From assembly GCA_033030425.1 (NCBI GenBank), contig JAUFSD010000003.1, positions 620,001 to 684,000 of the forward strand: DNA of 64,000 nt, read 5' to 3'. The translations under genes and the position numbers were made by a program. The notes below the pieces were generated by a model. The model had not been told where the DNA came from. It made no database searches and was given only the letters and a program-made list of their open reading frames with translations. Each line of letters starts with the position of its first letter. Within the stretch, counting starts at the first letter, position 1. Positions 22,703 through 35,078 of this stretch are shown piece by piece. The DNA comes from Verpa conica (taxonomy: Eukaryota > Ascomycota > Pezizomycetes > Pezizales > Morchellaceae).

Positions 22703-23012
22703 TTTCTGGGTACAAAATCTGGTATTTGGTTCTAAACTACAGTATGAAAAAACAGGGTGAATCTACTGCCATAGCACTACGGAATTTAGCCGCAAATACC
22801 GAATTAAATCAGTAATTGAGGTATATTATTGTACAAATACCGTATTTCTCCCATATCGCTAGCGTATTGGCGGGAGCACCGTACTGATCCATAAATATGT
22901 ATCATAGGGGGATAAAAATCCGTCTTGATAATATCTTTTTTTTTTCTTTTTTTTAAGTCAAATCATTATTGATTTCTGGGTACAAAATGTGGCATGCAGT
23001 TATAAACTATGG
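22703..23012. repeat. Spaced direct repeat with TTTCTGGGTACAAAAT core
   Basis: Two segments, 22703-22745 and 22972-23012, share TTTCTGGGTACAAAAT, then TGG and a TAAACTA block, at the same spacing and in the same orientation. Each is preceded by a T-rich tract. Between them lie further short echoes (CAAATACCG twice). They could be ends of a degraded element or remnants of a tandem duplication of about 269 bp. Confidence 0.6.
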
Positions 23013-23669
23013 CCTGATAATATCTTCCTCCACAACAATATATAGATTAATTCTACTCAGGCGTTAATCAATAATTGAGAATTATCGCAACTTCGCAACA
23101 CCAAAACCGCCTAGGACCTAAGGCCAAAGCTAAATAATATTTATCTAGGGTATCTGTTGAAATTCTATCATATACTTATTCCAGCGGCTTTGTTGCCTTC
23201 GTTGTTATCATTTTGTTGCCCACGATTTTCGATGGTTGCGGTCTCGTTCTCAATTATTAACACTTGGGTATAGTAGCACTTAACCTTCTAGACAAACATT
23301 CTCACTCATAATCTCCGCTTGCTTATCCAGACAGATTCTATTACTATATACTAGTTGTATATGTATGGAGTAATATGAAGTCTTGTCATGGTGTGATCTA
23401 GCGCGGGTGGTGTGTGACAGCAACCATTATAAGCCTACCTAGGTCTAGAGACTCGACATTAACTATTACCGCTTACCCAGAGAAGAAGCTAGGAATATTA
23501 GAGCATACTCAACCTAACTTTAGATTTATTTTGGATGTAGCTATTAGTGTGTGCACACGTAGATTTTTAACCGTGCCGTATATGACTAAGTGTTGCTGCG
23601 ATTGGCTAGAGTAGAAGCTATACGCGCTTCACGTCCAATCACTCGATATGCAATCATTGGAATCTGTTG

Positions 23670-23793
23670 GGATATAGCTACCTAATTAGGTATAGCGTGG
23701 ATATCTAAGTAGGTATTGCTGTGGTGACGTCTATATATTATGGAGGGCTTGGGATAGGGTTTCTTTAGGGCTTTTATGGTATCGTCGATTGAT
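23670..23793. repeat. Dispersed repeat, copy 2
   Basis: This is the counterpart of 190-310 (see there). Its downstream TCTCTAGAG block (23825-23885) is much closer than in copy 1. A TATATATATATA run lies between the two blocks. Confidence 0.65.
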
Positions 23794-25180
23794 CTATAGA
23801 TATATATATATATGGGGTATGAAAGTGCTTCTCTAGAGACTCTCCTAGTCTGCTAAGTTGCTGAGATACTCCAATCAACTCCATAACTTCTTCAGTATCG
23901 ACTTCACGATAGGCCGCTCTGTTTGAGGCCTATAGGATTTCGTGGTAGTTATAGAATAGAAATATTGAAGCTCCATATACAAAGCCCTCAAGGATTCCGC
24001 TCAGAGCTCAGTAGGAGCACCTATTTTGCCTAAGTCTAACCTGAGCCCGGGGTGATCTCTTAGTGGCATGTATTATTTGAACATGTTGTTTTTATCTTGC
24101 AGATATTGCGCCGGGTTATACTCTTCTACGCACTTAATTTTAGGTGCTCTTTGAATCTTTGTTTGGCAATGGTTGTATATGTAGTTTACCCTTTGCTTAA
24201 GCCATAAGCACATAGGCCTTTTTTTAAATTAAGAGAATGTGGTTGGATTTCTTACCGGAAAAGACCTATGAAAAGAATTAAAAGGTCTGACTATCTCATA
24301 CGCCGAGTTTGTATACTTATCACTACTCCCATGTGTTTTATATAGATAATTTTTTCTATGGAATTATTTTTCTTATGACGGTTATTTTATGGCACAAATC
24401 TTTAGGGTGGGCCTATAATTTCCCAAGAGCTCTCAAGAGTTCGGTCGCCATTTATTTCTTGGTAGTTCTATCTTTGGGATAGATTATACCCTGCATATCC
24501 GGCAGCGTACATGTTCCTAGTCACAAAAGACTGGCGGCTGTACCGTATTCGCGGAACGTGGAGGCTATTGTGCATGAATAAACATCAGTAGCCCGACAAT
24601 TTTTATGTGTAGATCACTAGACGCGCCATCAGGTGATACGCATGTTGTGGCCTGGCCATTTGGAACAGCATCATGCACTCCGTAATGTCTTTAGATGGTA
24701 TGCTTAGCCTGCGTAAACAATTTTTTATGTAATGGGGTTTCAATCTCTCAAGCTGACACGGTTTTGTTCGCCTTTACGAATAAAGTATATTATGTGGTCA
24801 CAGGCTGGTTATGGGATCGTAATGCTAGCTGGGATTGGGTTGCCCGTGATGCGGTGTGGGGAAGGGCCGGAAAGATCCGATATCAGTCTTCTTGCAAGCA
24901 AGGGATTGCGTGTGGGACTATTCCCGAGTAAGTCAAACAAGAAGCCTAGGATAAGCTCGATGGATAGTAAGAGAAGTGCCAGTTCAGACTTGAGCTCGGG
25001 GTGCGTATGTGTGCACTGTCTGTACAAGGCACCAGGAGTATTTCCCCGCCAGTATTTTAGCATGCCAAGCGTTGTAAAAGCTCTCTCCCGTCTTCCGAGT
25101 TCAGTTAGTCAAGTTCGCTTGTTTATATTCGCCATGGAGGCCGATGATGAATGGGTTCGGTAATCCAGTAAGCACAGGAG

Positions 25181-26691
25181 GGGCTCCTCGCGCCGCCAAA
25201 CTACTCAAACGCCACACTCCACTCCATTCTCATTCCTTCAACTACTTCTTGACAATCTCTTCAGCAGGCATCGCTTCGTCACTCTCTCGTACGGCGTGCT
25301 TTTCTCCTCTCAAAGGTATGTGAAAGAAATAAATAATTCATGCCACTGTGGTGTGCTTGTTCGTCCCGTGTTGCCAATCACGCAGCCATTCCCTCTCCAC
25401 ACCCCAAAACGTTCAGTCCCAACGGGAGTCCGTGCCTCCAACTCTCGTACACCACCCTTGCCAGCTTTGCCTTATCCATCCTTCAGTAAACCAGTCAATC
25501 GACCAATCCCCCCAGTCACCCCTTGTCCCGTCCCTCCTCTGCCCATTGATTGCCTACCAGAGGACTCACATAAACCCACCCGTTCAAATCTCAATCTGCA
25601 GCCCTCCTTTCCTTTTCTATTGTCCACTTGGACACATATATGCAGACAGCTCTGTCCTAGTCGAGTCTTTCTCTGACCGTATCTGATTAGCCCACCCCTC
25701 TCCTTAGCTCCGCGAACCCAGCCCTGCCCCTCCACCAATCGACATTGCGCTCAATTCAATTGGCATGAAATAAAAACCATAGACGTCCCCCGTCCATCCC
25801 ACAAAAGAAAGAATACACACCCTCCCTACTAACGATCTCTTACGCTTCCTACCTTTCGTTGTGATCCTTCCTTTCCTTCCTGCCATCGACTCTCCCTTCA
25901 TCGCCTCTCCCTAAATTATCATCATCCCCTCAGCAATAGCGCTCTAACGCAGTATAGACATCGCCAGGTCGTCCGCCCAACAAGACTTGAGCGGTGATCT
26001 CACAAAAAGCTAGCAAACAGAGCTAGCAGTTCATCTATCACTATAACCATTTAGTCCCTCCTTGATTGTATTTTGTTGGTTCAATCATCTTCAGAATACG
26101 GCGTGCTACGAGGCGAAAGAGGTACATACATAACTCAGAACGAAGGATCCAACCACCGCTTTACGAATCTATTTTTTCTTCAGTTTTTTTTTTTGGATAA
26201 CACACCATCAGTCCTATACCGTTATTCCCTGGCTCTGTTTGATCCACCTTACCAAATAACGACCTTGAACGTATCACACGATTGAATTTGAATAGTACTT
26301 CTTTTTTGGTATGCAAGTTTTTTTTACTCGCACTTAATTATATTTGAAACTATTTCTGATAAAGAACTTGAGGCTTTGCTTGCCATATTTAGCTTTCATT
26401 AGATCTCGGTACCCCTTACCGGTTCTCTTGAGTTTGGTCATCTATTTCGTGTCGTCATATTTATAGTCATCTCTCTTTCCTCGAGGTAATCAATCCCCCT
26501 TTCTGCTCACCATACAGCCCCACCGCTCTAGCAAATGCAGGCCGGGATGAGTGAACTTTCGCCTAGGATCAATCGAATGCTTCCAAGATACCATTGTGTC
26601 CTTATCTGCCACTTGAAGGGCTTTTATCACCGGATTGCGCTTACTAACTTACCCATACTTATTAGTAACTGCCTAGCTATCTACCGTCGCT
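25181..26691 (+). promoter_or_regulatory. Probable promoter and long leader of SSD1
   Basis: The 1.5 kb before the SSD1 ATG is unusually pyrimidine-rich, with long C/T-biased blocks at 25350-25700 and 26440-26520 and several T runs. This is typical of fungal genes with long 5' leaders. Several ATGs occur here (for example the frame at 26073-26285), so upstream open frames are likely if the leader starts early. The extent of the transcript is inferred. Confidence 0.4.
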
Positions 26692-29600
26692 ATGGAACAA
26701 CAGCAGAACAATAACCTACAGCCTACGGGGCCGGGGGGTCGTAGGCTTCACATTGCACATAGAAGGTCTCCTTCAGAGTTGACCCCTTTGATGAGTATGT
26801 CAACTTTTCTTTAGAATCAAGGGCAAATTACTATACAAGCTGCCCATATTTCATTCCATTCCAAAGGAGTAGGGAGGAGAGTGGATCCATATATCAAGTA
26901 GTATGCTTACAGAGTTTAGTGGAGCAATTGGCCCTCCAGCAACAGATTGAAATGCTCCAAGCTCAGCAGCAACAAATGATTTCAGCCCACCAGCAGTATG
27001 CAAACATGGGGCTACTTCCGCCTGGACAGGCACACCTACAACCGGGGACGTTTAACCCGATCCAACACCAGCTTCCAAACATCTCACCGCAACAGCAACA
27101 GGGTGGTTTTCAATTTCCTCAGCATCAGCAAGGCTCTGCTCCCCAAGGTGCCCCCACTCAACCATCTGCACACAGGCGGAATCAGTCTGCTATGCCAGGC
27201 ATGGGTGCTGGTGGCGGTGGACCTCCTCCTGCTCCTTCATCTGGGGCTGCTGGGGCTTTTGGCGAATTCTCCTTGAACCACTCTAACTCGACCGGTAGTG
27301 GTAGCGGTGCTGCACCCCAGCGTCGACCATCAGGTGGACCGGGGCAAGGGGGTGCCAACAGCGGACACCAGCGTAGACACTCACTCGCGCTTCCTGAAGC
27401 CATCCAAGCCGCCCAACTAGCGCAAGCTCAAAGGCAACAAAGTGGCTTTCAGTTCCCTGCCCCTGGAGCCGCGACCGGTGACGGCTCTAGTTCAACAACA
27501 GGAACAAGCTCTTTAAACAACGCTACATCTACTGGAGAGGCTTCTAGCCCTGCGGTCTCTAGCAACCAAGCCCCTGTAGCTACGGTGCCAGCTCCAGCAA
27601 TCAATAAACCTACAAGTCTTGCTCCTCCTAGACCCGGAAGAGGTGGGCATGGAAGGACTCAAAGTCTTGTTGTTGGAATGAATGGTAGAAGTCCTGTTGG
27701 TGGTAACCGTATTGGTGGATTCCAGTTCCCTCCGCCCATGGCTACAAGTGATGCTGGCGCAGGTGTAGCTACTACAGGGCAGCAGGGAGGAAGCCAGCAG
27801 CAAGGTGGTAATGTAGAACGTCGTGGCAGCAACTCTGGCTTCCAAGGCCATAATCGTCAAGGGTCTAGAAACTATGAGGGCAACTGGCGTAACCAGAACC
27901 AGAACCAGCAACAAGGTCATCAACCTAATGCCTCGGTCGATCTTCAGAACCTTAGCCAAAACATGGGACAACTCAATCCTGGTTTTCAACCTGGCCATCG
28001 TTCTAGGACTTCTATTGGGGCGTTCCAGTTCCCTACCCAACCAGGTCTCATGATTCCTGGACCTGGAGGCCAGAGTATCTTCATTAACCCTGCTACAGGC
28101 CAACCTCTTCTCAATGCAGGCTTGCTGCAACAGCAAACACTTACCCAGCTTCAGATGCAGCAGGCGGCATTGAATGCTCAGACTATGGGCCTTGGGCAAA
28201 TGGGCCAGGTCGGGAACCAGAATTTAACTAATCAGCAACAACAGAGGAAGACATTATTTACTCCTTATCTTCCTCAGGCCAATCTGCCGGCTCTTTTGAG
28301 TAATGGGCAATTAGTATCTGGTATTTTGAGGGTCAACAAAAAAAACAGAAGTGATGCGTATGTCTCTACTCAAGATGGACTCCTGGATGCCGATATCTTT
28401 ATTTGTGGAAGTAAAGACAGGAACCGGGCTCTGGAGGGTGATCTTGTTGCTGTTGAGCTCCTTGATGTTGATGAGGTTTGGGGCCAGAAACGTGAGAAAG
28501 AAGAGAAAAAGAAGCGCAAGGATATTAGCGACACCAGAGGAGGTCCTGGATCAAACGCCTCTACCAGCGCTACAGCCGATTCTGGTACTAATGCAGATGG
28601 TGCTCAAGAGCAGACCGGGGGCATCAAAAGGCGAGGCAGTCTTCGTCAGCGGCCTACCCAGAAGAAGAACGATGATGTTGAGGTTGAGGGCCAAAGTCTG
28701 CTGTTGGTTGAAGAGGAGGAGGTCAGCGACGAACAGAAGCCCTTATTTGCTGGCCACATTGTTGCCGTTATTGAGCGAGTTGCTGGTCAAATGTTTTCTG
28801 GGTGTGTTTTTTTGCCTGATATGATAATACACATAGTTTTATTTTAGCTAACATAATTTTCTCTCTAGAACCCTTGGTTTGTTACGTCCAAGCAGTCAAG
28901 CAACTAAGGAGAAACAGGAGGCCGAGCGTGCAGCTCGTGAAGGCCACTCTGGAAGACCGTCCCAGCCTGAAAGATCGCAAGACAAACCTAAGATTGTCTG
29001 GTTTAAGCCAACGGACAAGAGGGTTCCTCTGATTGCCATCCCCACTGAGCAAGCTCCGCGTGACTTTGTCGAGAACCACCAAGCCTATGCCAACCGTATC
29101 TTTGTTGCTTGTATCAAGCGTTGGCCGATTACATCTCTTCATCCTTTTGGTACTCTTTTCGAACAACTAGGGGAGATGGGAGATATGAAGGTTGAAACCG
29201 ATGCTCTCCTCCGTGACAACAACTTTGGGCCAGATGATTTTTCCGATGCTGTAGTTCGCAACGTTGGCTTCGAGAATTGGACAGTTGACGGAGAGGCCGA
29301 AGAAGTGATATCTGCTCGTAAAGACTTTAGGGACCTAAAAACCTTTAGTATCAACGCTAAAGGCACTGATGCTATCAGCCATGCGTTCCATATCAAGAAT
29401 GTGTCGGAAGGAATTTGGGAAATTGGTGTTCATATTTCAGATGTTTCGTACTTTGTCAAGCCCAACTCCTTGGTAGACAGAGAAGCAAAAAAGCGAGGCA
29501 CTGGGGTTGAACTGATCAACCGATCGGTTCCCTTGCTACCAGCAAAATTAGCTGACGAGCTTGCCTCGTTGAAGGAGGGCCAGGGCAGGTTTACCTATAG

Positions 29601-31392
29601 TGTTGTCTTTCAGGTTAATGTGGACGATGGGAGGGTCATTGAGGAGGAGACTTGGGTTGGAAAGGCTATCGTAAAAAATGACGCTAATTTCGGATATGGG
29701 GACGTTGATGATATTATTTCTGGCCCTGGTGGGGAAAGTGTGGCAGCAGACTACAAAGAAGAGATTACCCTTCTTCATGTAAGTATCAGCCAGGTCTGAC
29801 TACTCTAAATTTGAACTGACGCTTTCTAGGAAATTACGAGAAAGCTCCGCCAACAACGTTACAACGCTGAAAACATAGAGATTCCCGCCATGCGTTTAGT
29901 ATCTTTGCTTGATGACGAGAACATCCCGGTCGAAGATAATATCTTCCACTCTCGCCCCTCATATGAAGTCCTCGAGGAGCTTTTTGTCAAGACAAACGCG
30001 GTTGTTGCCCAAAAAATCGCTGCTGGACTTCCTGAAAAGGCTTTATTGCGTCGTCACTCTCGCCCAAATCAACGCCGCCTTGATAACTTTGGAGAGCGCA
30101 TGAACCGTCTTGATCATAATATCGACATTACTAGTAGTGCAGCCCTTCAAACAAGCTTGTTCCGCCTCCAAGATCCTGTCGTACGAATGGTTTGTTTATC
30201 CCGCTCCGCATGTGTTGATTTCGTGATACTAATCTGTAATAGGGTATGGAGACTCTCCTCATCAAAGGAATGCAACGTGCCAAGTACTTTGTTGGTGGTA
30301 AATTGCCAGCTGAAGTGCATGGCCACTACCTTTACAATCTTCCACTATATACCCATTTCACTAGCCCAATTCGCCGCTATACCGATATCATCGTGCAACG
30401 TCAGTTGGAAGCTGTCCTGTCTGAGGGCGCCATTGAGTTTACTGAGGACACTGAGTCACTTGCCAAGACAGCAGAGCAGTGCAATGTTAAGAAAGATTCG
30501 GCGAAGAATGCACAGGAGCAAAGCATCCATATTGAGCTTTGCCGCTCTGTCGATAAACGTCGACAGGAACAGGGCGGCGAGCTAATTTGTGAGGCTATCG
30601 TTATCAACGTCTATGAGTCCGCTTTCGATGTCCTCATTCCCGAATATGGTTTCGAGAAACGTGTGCACTGTGATCAGCTTCCACTGAAGAAGGCGGAATT
30701 CGATAAGTCCAGCCGTGTTTTGGAGCTGTATTGGGAGAAGGGTGTTCAGTCAAACGTATATATTCCGGAGGATGAACGGCCAAAAGGTGGTGCTGCTCTT
30801 CGCGCAGCTAATGCTGCAGCTGCGGCGAAGGCGGAGGCTGCAGCGGTTAAAGCAGCCCAAGAACAAGAGGAGATACAGCGCAAGATGATGGAGATTTCTT
30901 CTTTATCAATCAATGACCAGGATGCATTGTTCGATGACGACGATGCTGAAGAAGAGGAGGAGGAGGAGGGGGAGGAGGAGGAAGACCCTGAACCTGTCCA
31001 TGAGCAGTCAACTTTGGCGCCACCCCAGTCAAGCACTCGACCTACTCAAAGTATGCCTGGTTCGCCCACAAAACCTACTTCACAAACCCCTCACCGAACT
31101 CGCTCTGACCCTAAGATGTCCGTCACTCCTATTGGTGGTGACAAAGCGGACGATGCAGAAGCCTCCAACAAGGATAAATACTTACATATGTTCACCTTGC
31201 GTGAAGAGAAGAGTGATTATATTCAGGAAGTTCGAGAATTGACCAGGGTGCCCGTATTTTTAAAGACGGAATTGAGCAAGAGTCCTCCGTACGCTTCACC
31301 TCCAACATAATCAATCCAATATAGGAAAACTGCTAACAGTGTCTTTGCACAGATGCTTGACAATCCGGTCGTTGAACCCTTACGCTCTGTAA
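26692..31392 (+). CDS. SSD1: SSD1/Sts5-type RNA-binding translational repressor
   Basis: Six exons: 26692-26794, 26920-28801, 28869-29778, 29830-30189, 30243-31288, 31353-31392; 1446 aa. The start gives RRLHIAHRRSPSELTPLM, which is conserved in the family. A Gln-rich, prion-like region with repeated FQFP motifs follows (residues 35-470), then a cold-shock-type domain (about 477-550), then an RNB fold (about 800-1150) with GVHISDVSYFVKPNSLVDRE. The RNB active-site Asp cluster of true RNase II enzymes is absent: the aligned segment reads NAKGTDAISHAF. This is as expected for Ssd1, which binds mRNAs of cell-wall proteins under Cbk1 kinase control without degrading RNA. The last exon has only 40 nt and encodes the end CLTIRSLNPYAL. 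Confidence 0.96.
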
Positions 31393-33996
31393 GACAGTTC
31401 AATTGGGGTAATATATTCAACATATCAGCATAATGAACTATATGCAGATATTGTGTGTGCGTATTGGGGGGGGTCTGGAATAGTTGTACCAATGGATGGC
31501 GGTATCGATAGTCCTTGATTTGAATCAATTGGTTGTCTCTTTTGCGTAGTATGTTACTCGGAAGACTGGGTCCTAATCTATCTCTATGGAGATTGGCCAG
31601 TTAATTACAAATTTCTTGACTTATTTTCAACAAGTCTGGGTGATATTTTCGTTTTATTTTTCATTTTTTTCAGTAATATTTTTATGCGAATGAAGTATGA
31701 AGGTATAAACGAGTAGGATTTTAGGGGAAATGCCTACGGGAGTAGGTTTCGTACCTCTAGCTCTCTTTCGTTCTTATCTAGGGAAGGGCTAAGATGAGAG
31801 ATTATGCATTATTCAAGTTGGTGTTCAGGGTTTACTCGGTCTCCCTAGGCATTTAGGGTAGATATCTAGGGGTCGAATATTTTCCAAGGGATTGTAAGGT
31901 GCCTGAGGGTGGAGAAGGTACTATGTATTAAATTGAGAAGAGCCCTTTCTGTAGACTTGTTAAAGTATTTTAATGGTTCTTGCCTTGTTGAGCTCTTGAT
32001 AACTACGGATTCCGCTATAGCGCTAGAGGATAAATGCGTGACTCTGAGATATTGTCCTCTTGATGAGTGCTTTGTAGTGACTACTCCTTTAGGTAGTTGC
32101 TAGTTTGCATAATAAAGTGAACTTTCTCGGGCATCTAGGAGTACATATTACTTAGTTAAGCGGGCCCCCAGGGGTCTTGGAGTTACTAAGAGTAATTATG
32201 TAGGCCAATAGGTTTATATTGGGCACTAGATCTGGCATCAGAAAAAAAGGGGATATTAACACTCTGGGGGAGATGGGAGCCAGAGGAGTGGGGTTTTTGG
32301 TCTCCCTGTCATTAGTGTAACAGGTTTGCGTTGAGTATCCTAGCAGTCACTTTTATGAATAGGGCCTTGTAAATGGTGTGTGCGTTGTGAAGAGTGAAGT
32401 TATTCAAGTAGTGTGTACCTTGAATCGTCTGGAGGAGAACGGGAGTAAGCTAGTAGGATAATAGGTTCCCATGGGAGTCATCCCCTCTTTTTCTCTAGTG
32501 TTAGTATATCTAGATTTAGATTTATCGGAACATTTAGTACCCAAGTTGCTGGGTTTTGCCATCCAATCACGGCACTTTGTATTACACCTTCTCGCTAGGG
32601 CGATGCGTGTATTTGGAATATGCTATGCTGATCAACAGAAAGCACGTGCCATGTAACACACGATACTAGGGCTCATTTTTTTCTTTCAGAGAAATAGCCT
32701 TGTTGTGATTCTATAGATGTATCATCTCACAAACTATAGATAACAATAACTGCATATCATTTAGAGAATAGTATAATTTTCATCCTGCATGTGTCCCTCG
32801 GCGACAAGTACAAGATTTTATTTCTGGAGGTATTGAGGGACATCCTGTAGATTGGGTCATGTATTAACAGCTCCTGCGGGCCTAAACAATGGCATACTAT
32901 TGACTGAAATAGCCGCTCCCTAAGTGAGGGTATATCGAGAACTCCATTCAAGATATGTCTCTAATCTATCGGTGCTTAGAAGAATGTTGGGGGCGACACT
33001 TTTTATTTAAGCTCGCTGGGGAGTCGTCATTGCTGCTTACTATTTTGGGGGTTGTCGGTTAAAGACCTTGACGCCGGGGGTCCGCGCGCCTATCATGGCC
33101 TAAGAAGGCAACCAACAAGCTCAGGAACCAACCTTCTTACCCTTGTCCTGCAGCAGATCCGACGCCTACCCAGTTTCATTTTTGACGTCTACCCCGTGGC
33201 GTTCGTTGCCCGTCAACGTTATTGCAACCTAAGCTTCACTTGCAAGCAACCTCCTCATGTGTCCTCAAACACAGTTCAGACGTTTGCACCAACCATGTTG
33301 GACCTCAAAACCCTCTTCAGGAAAGTCCATCTTCACCCTCCTCGTTTCGTATCCCACTCTCACCAGCCTCATCGGTGCTCTGCCCTATGGCCGTAGTCTT
33401 TCTCCGCGCCCACAGTTCCCCTGCCTCCTTCACATCTCTTATCCCCCTCATTGGCACCCTCCCAACTAAGCAGCCCCTCGATCATCCCCTAGCCTGTTAT
33501 GATACCGATGTCTGAAAGAAGGACGGGATGTATTGATGTTCACAGCGCTGCTGCTTATTTTTCACGTTGCCTCCTTTTTTTTCCGTACCCTCCGTAGTGT
33601 TTCGTTGTGCTCTCGAACCCCAATGCTTAGCAACCCCTAGGTGCTTTTCGCTGAGTACTAAAACATCGTGCAGACCGTGAATCATGTGTAGAAATTTATA
33701 TATCTCTTCTCAGTCCCCACTTGTAGATTCTCCTTTGCTCTCCACCCTACAAGCCTGCAGCTCCGCCATCATCACCTCATCCTCCTTTCACTCTTTTACT
33801 TCTTTCTTCTTAGTACCACTCTTGCTCGAACAGATTCCCCGGCGGAACCTTTCTTTACTCTTTACCTTACGGGACCAACAGAGTATCTTTGATACCGTAA
33901 TAATATTTAATCACTCTATTCAGCAATTTGCTTCTCAAAGCTCCGCGAGAAATCTTTTCTCTTGAAAATCCCCCAAGAAACCAAAAACAGACAAAC
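31393..33996. other. Gene-free region and promoter of the Rds1-like gene
   Basis: 31.4-33.0 kb shows no recognisable exon. 33.05-33.95 kb becomes C/T-rich, with frames rich in Pro and Ser in all three phases, a composition effect of a pyrimidine-rich leader rather than coding evidence. The last 70 bp lead directly into the ATG at 33997. Confidence 0.45.
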
Positions 33997-35078
33997 ATGA
34001 CTGTCCTTCGAAAGATCTTGGCTTCTGCCGTTGTTGCTTTCACAGCATTCAGTAGCATCACCAGTGCTCACCCGGTTACTAAACGCCAGGCAACCCCTGC
34101 GCTAACGGATTTAGATATCCTCCAATTGTAGGCGTTAAACTCTTGAGTAGTTATTAATCTACTTTGAGGGGCTAACATCAGTAACAGCGCCTTGACTCTC
34201 GAACACCTAGAAGCCGCCTTTTATAAAGAGGGATTCGCCAAGTTTCCTGCTGCCGATTTCATTGCATTAGGCTTGACTCAGGCGGACGTTGATGGATTGG
34301 TACAGATTGGAGCTACCGAAGCAACCCATGTAACTGCTCTCATGGCAGCTATTGCGGGAGCTGGCGCCACTCCATTCGAGCCCTGTACCTACGACTTTAA
34401 ACTCACAGATGCGGCATCGATGGTTGCTACCGCAAAGGTCCTCGAGGCTGTTGGGGTCAGCGCGTAAGATAATGTCTCTCTGTTGGTAAAAATTTAATGC
34501 CCTAAAAGTTACTTACTTTCCCAACATAGATATCTTGGTGCAGCACCTCTCATTAGTGATGGAAAAATCCTTTCTGCTGCAGCCTCCATCGTAACTATCG
34601 AATCTCGCCACCAAACCTTCATCCGTACTGCTCTCCGTGAGCCACCTATCCCGCAAGCATTCGATGCCGCTATCGGTGCGCGTCAGATCTTCACCCTGGC
34701 CGCTTCCTTTATTACCGCCTGCCCTGCCGGTTCTACACTTCCTCTTCAGGCTTTCCCGTCTCTCAATATTGTCAATGCTGCTTCTGTGACTGCTGGATCT
34801 GTCCTAACACTGACCGACGCTAATGCATTCGCTGACAAGACAACCTTCTGTTCTTTCACCTCTGGGGAAGCTGGAACGCTCTTCGCACCATTCTCAGCTG
34901 GTAGTTGTACAGTACCGCAGGGGTTGGGTGGTGAGGTTTACGTTACTATTACTTCTAGTGGAACTGCTTTGACGGATGATGCGATCCTTGCTGGGTATAT
35001 CACCATCCTTTCTCTTAGATATTCAAGAGCGTGCCATTAACTAGAATGTTTTTTAGGCCTGCTGTTTTGTCACTATGA
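33997..35078 (+). CDS. Secreted ferritin-like Rds1-type protein
   Basis: Four exons: 33997-34127, 34188-34463, 34530-34994, 35057-35078; 297 aa. A signal peptide is clear (MTVLRKILASAVVAFTAF then SSITSAHP), followed by a Kex2-like KR at about residue 29. The mature part begins with DLDILQFALTLEHLEAAFY, the hallmark of the fungal ferritin-like (Rds1-type) domain, with later ESRHQTFIRTAL as a second helix carrying Glu and His. Rds1 was described in fission yeast as a stress-responsive protein; the biochemical role is unknown. The short last exon (22 nt) gives the ending GPAVLSL. The long pyrimidine-rich upstream region suggests strong expression. Confidence 0.88.

Larger units (their letters stand above)
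22161..25180. other. Repeat-bearing gene-free region
   Basis: About 3 kb without a recognisable gene. It contains a pair of direct repeats around TTTCTGGGTACAAAAT (22703 and 22972), T-rich runs, and the second copy of the dispersed repeat (23670-23793). A few open frames (for example 24695-24931) have no similarity I can recognise and no splice partners. Confidence 0.5.

Noticed and set aside
25296..25738. Long frames on both strands in the SSD1 leader
   Set aside because: Composition effect of C/T-rich sequence with no similarity and no splice partners.
27182..28199. Antisense and alternate frames within SSD1
   Set aside because: They arise from the Gln/Pro/Ser-rich coding sequence; the sense exon chain is complete.
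33052..33515. Three overlapping Pro/Ser-rich frames before the Rds1-like gene
   Set aside because: All three phases are open because the tract is pyrimidine-rich; there is no consistent protein signal.
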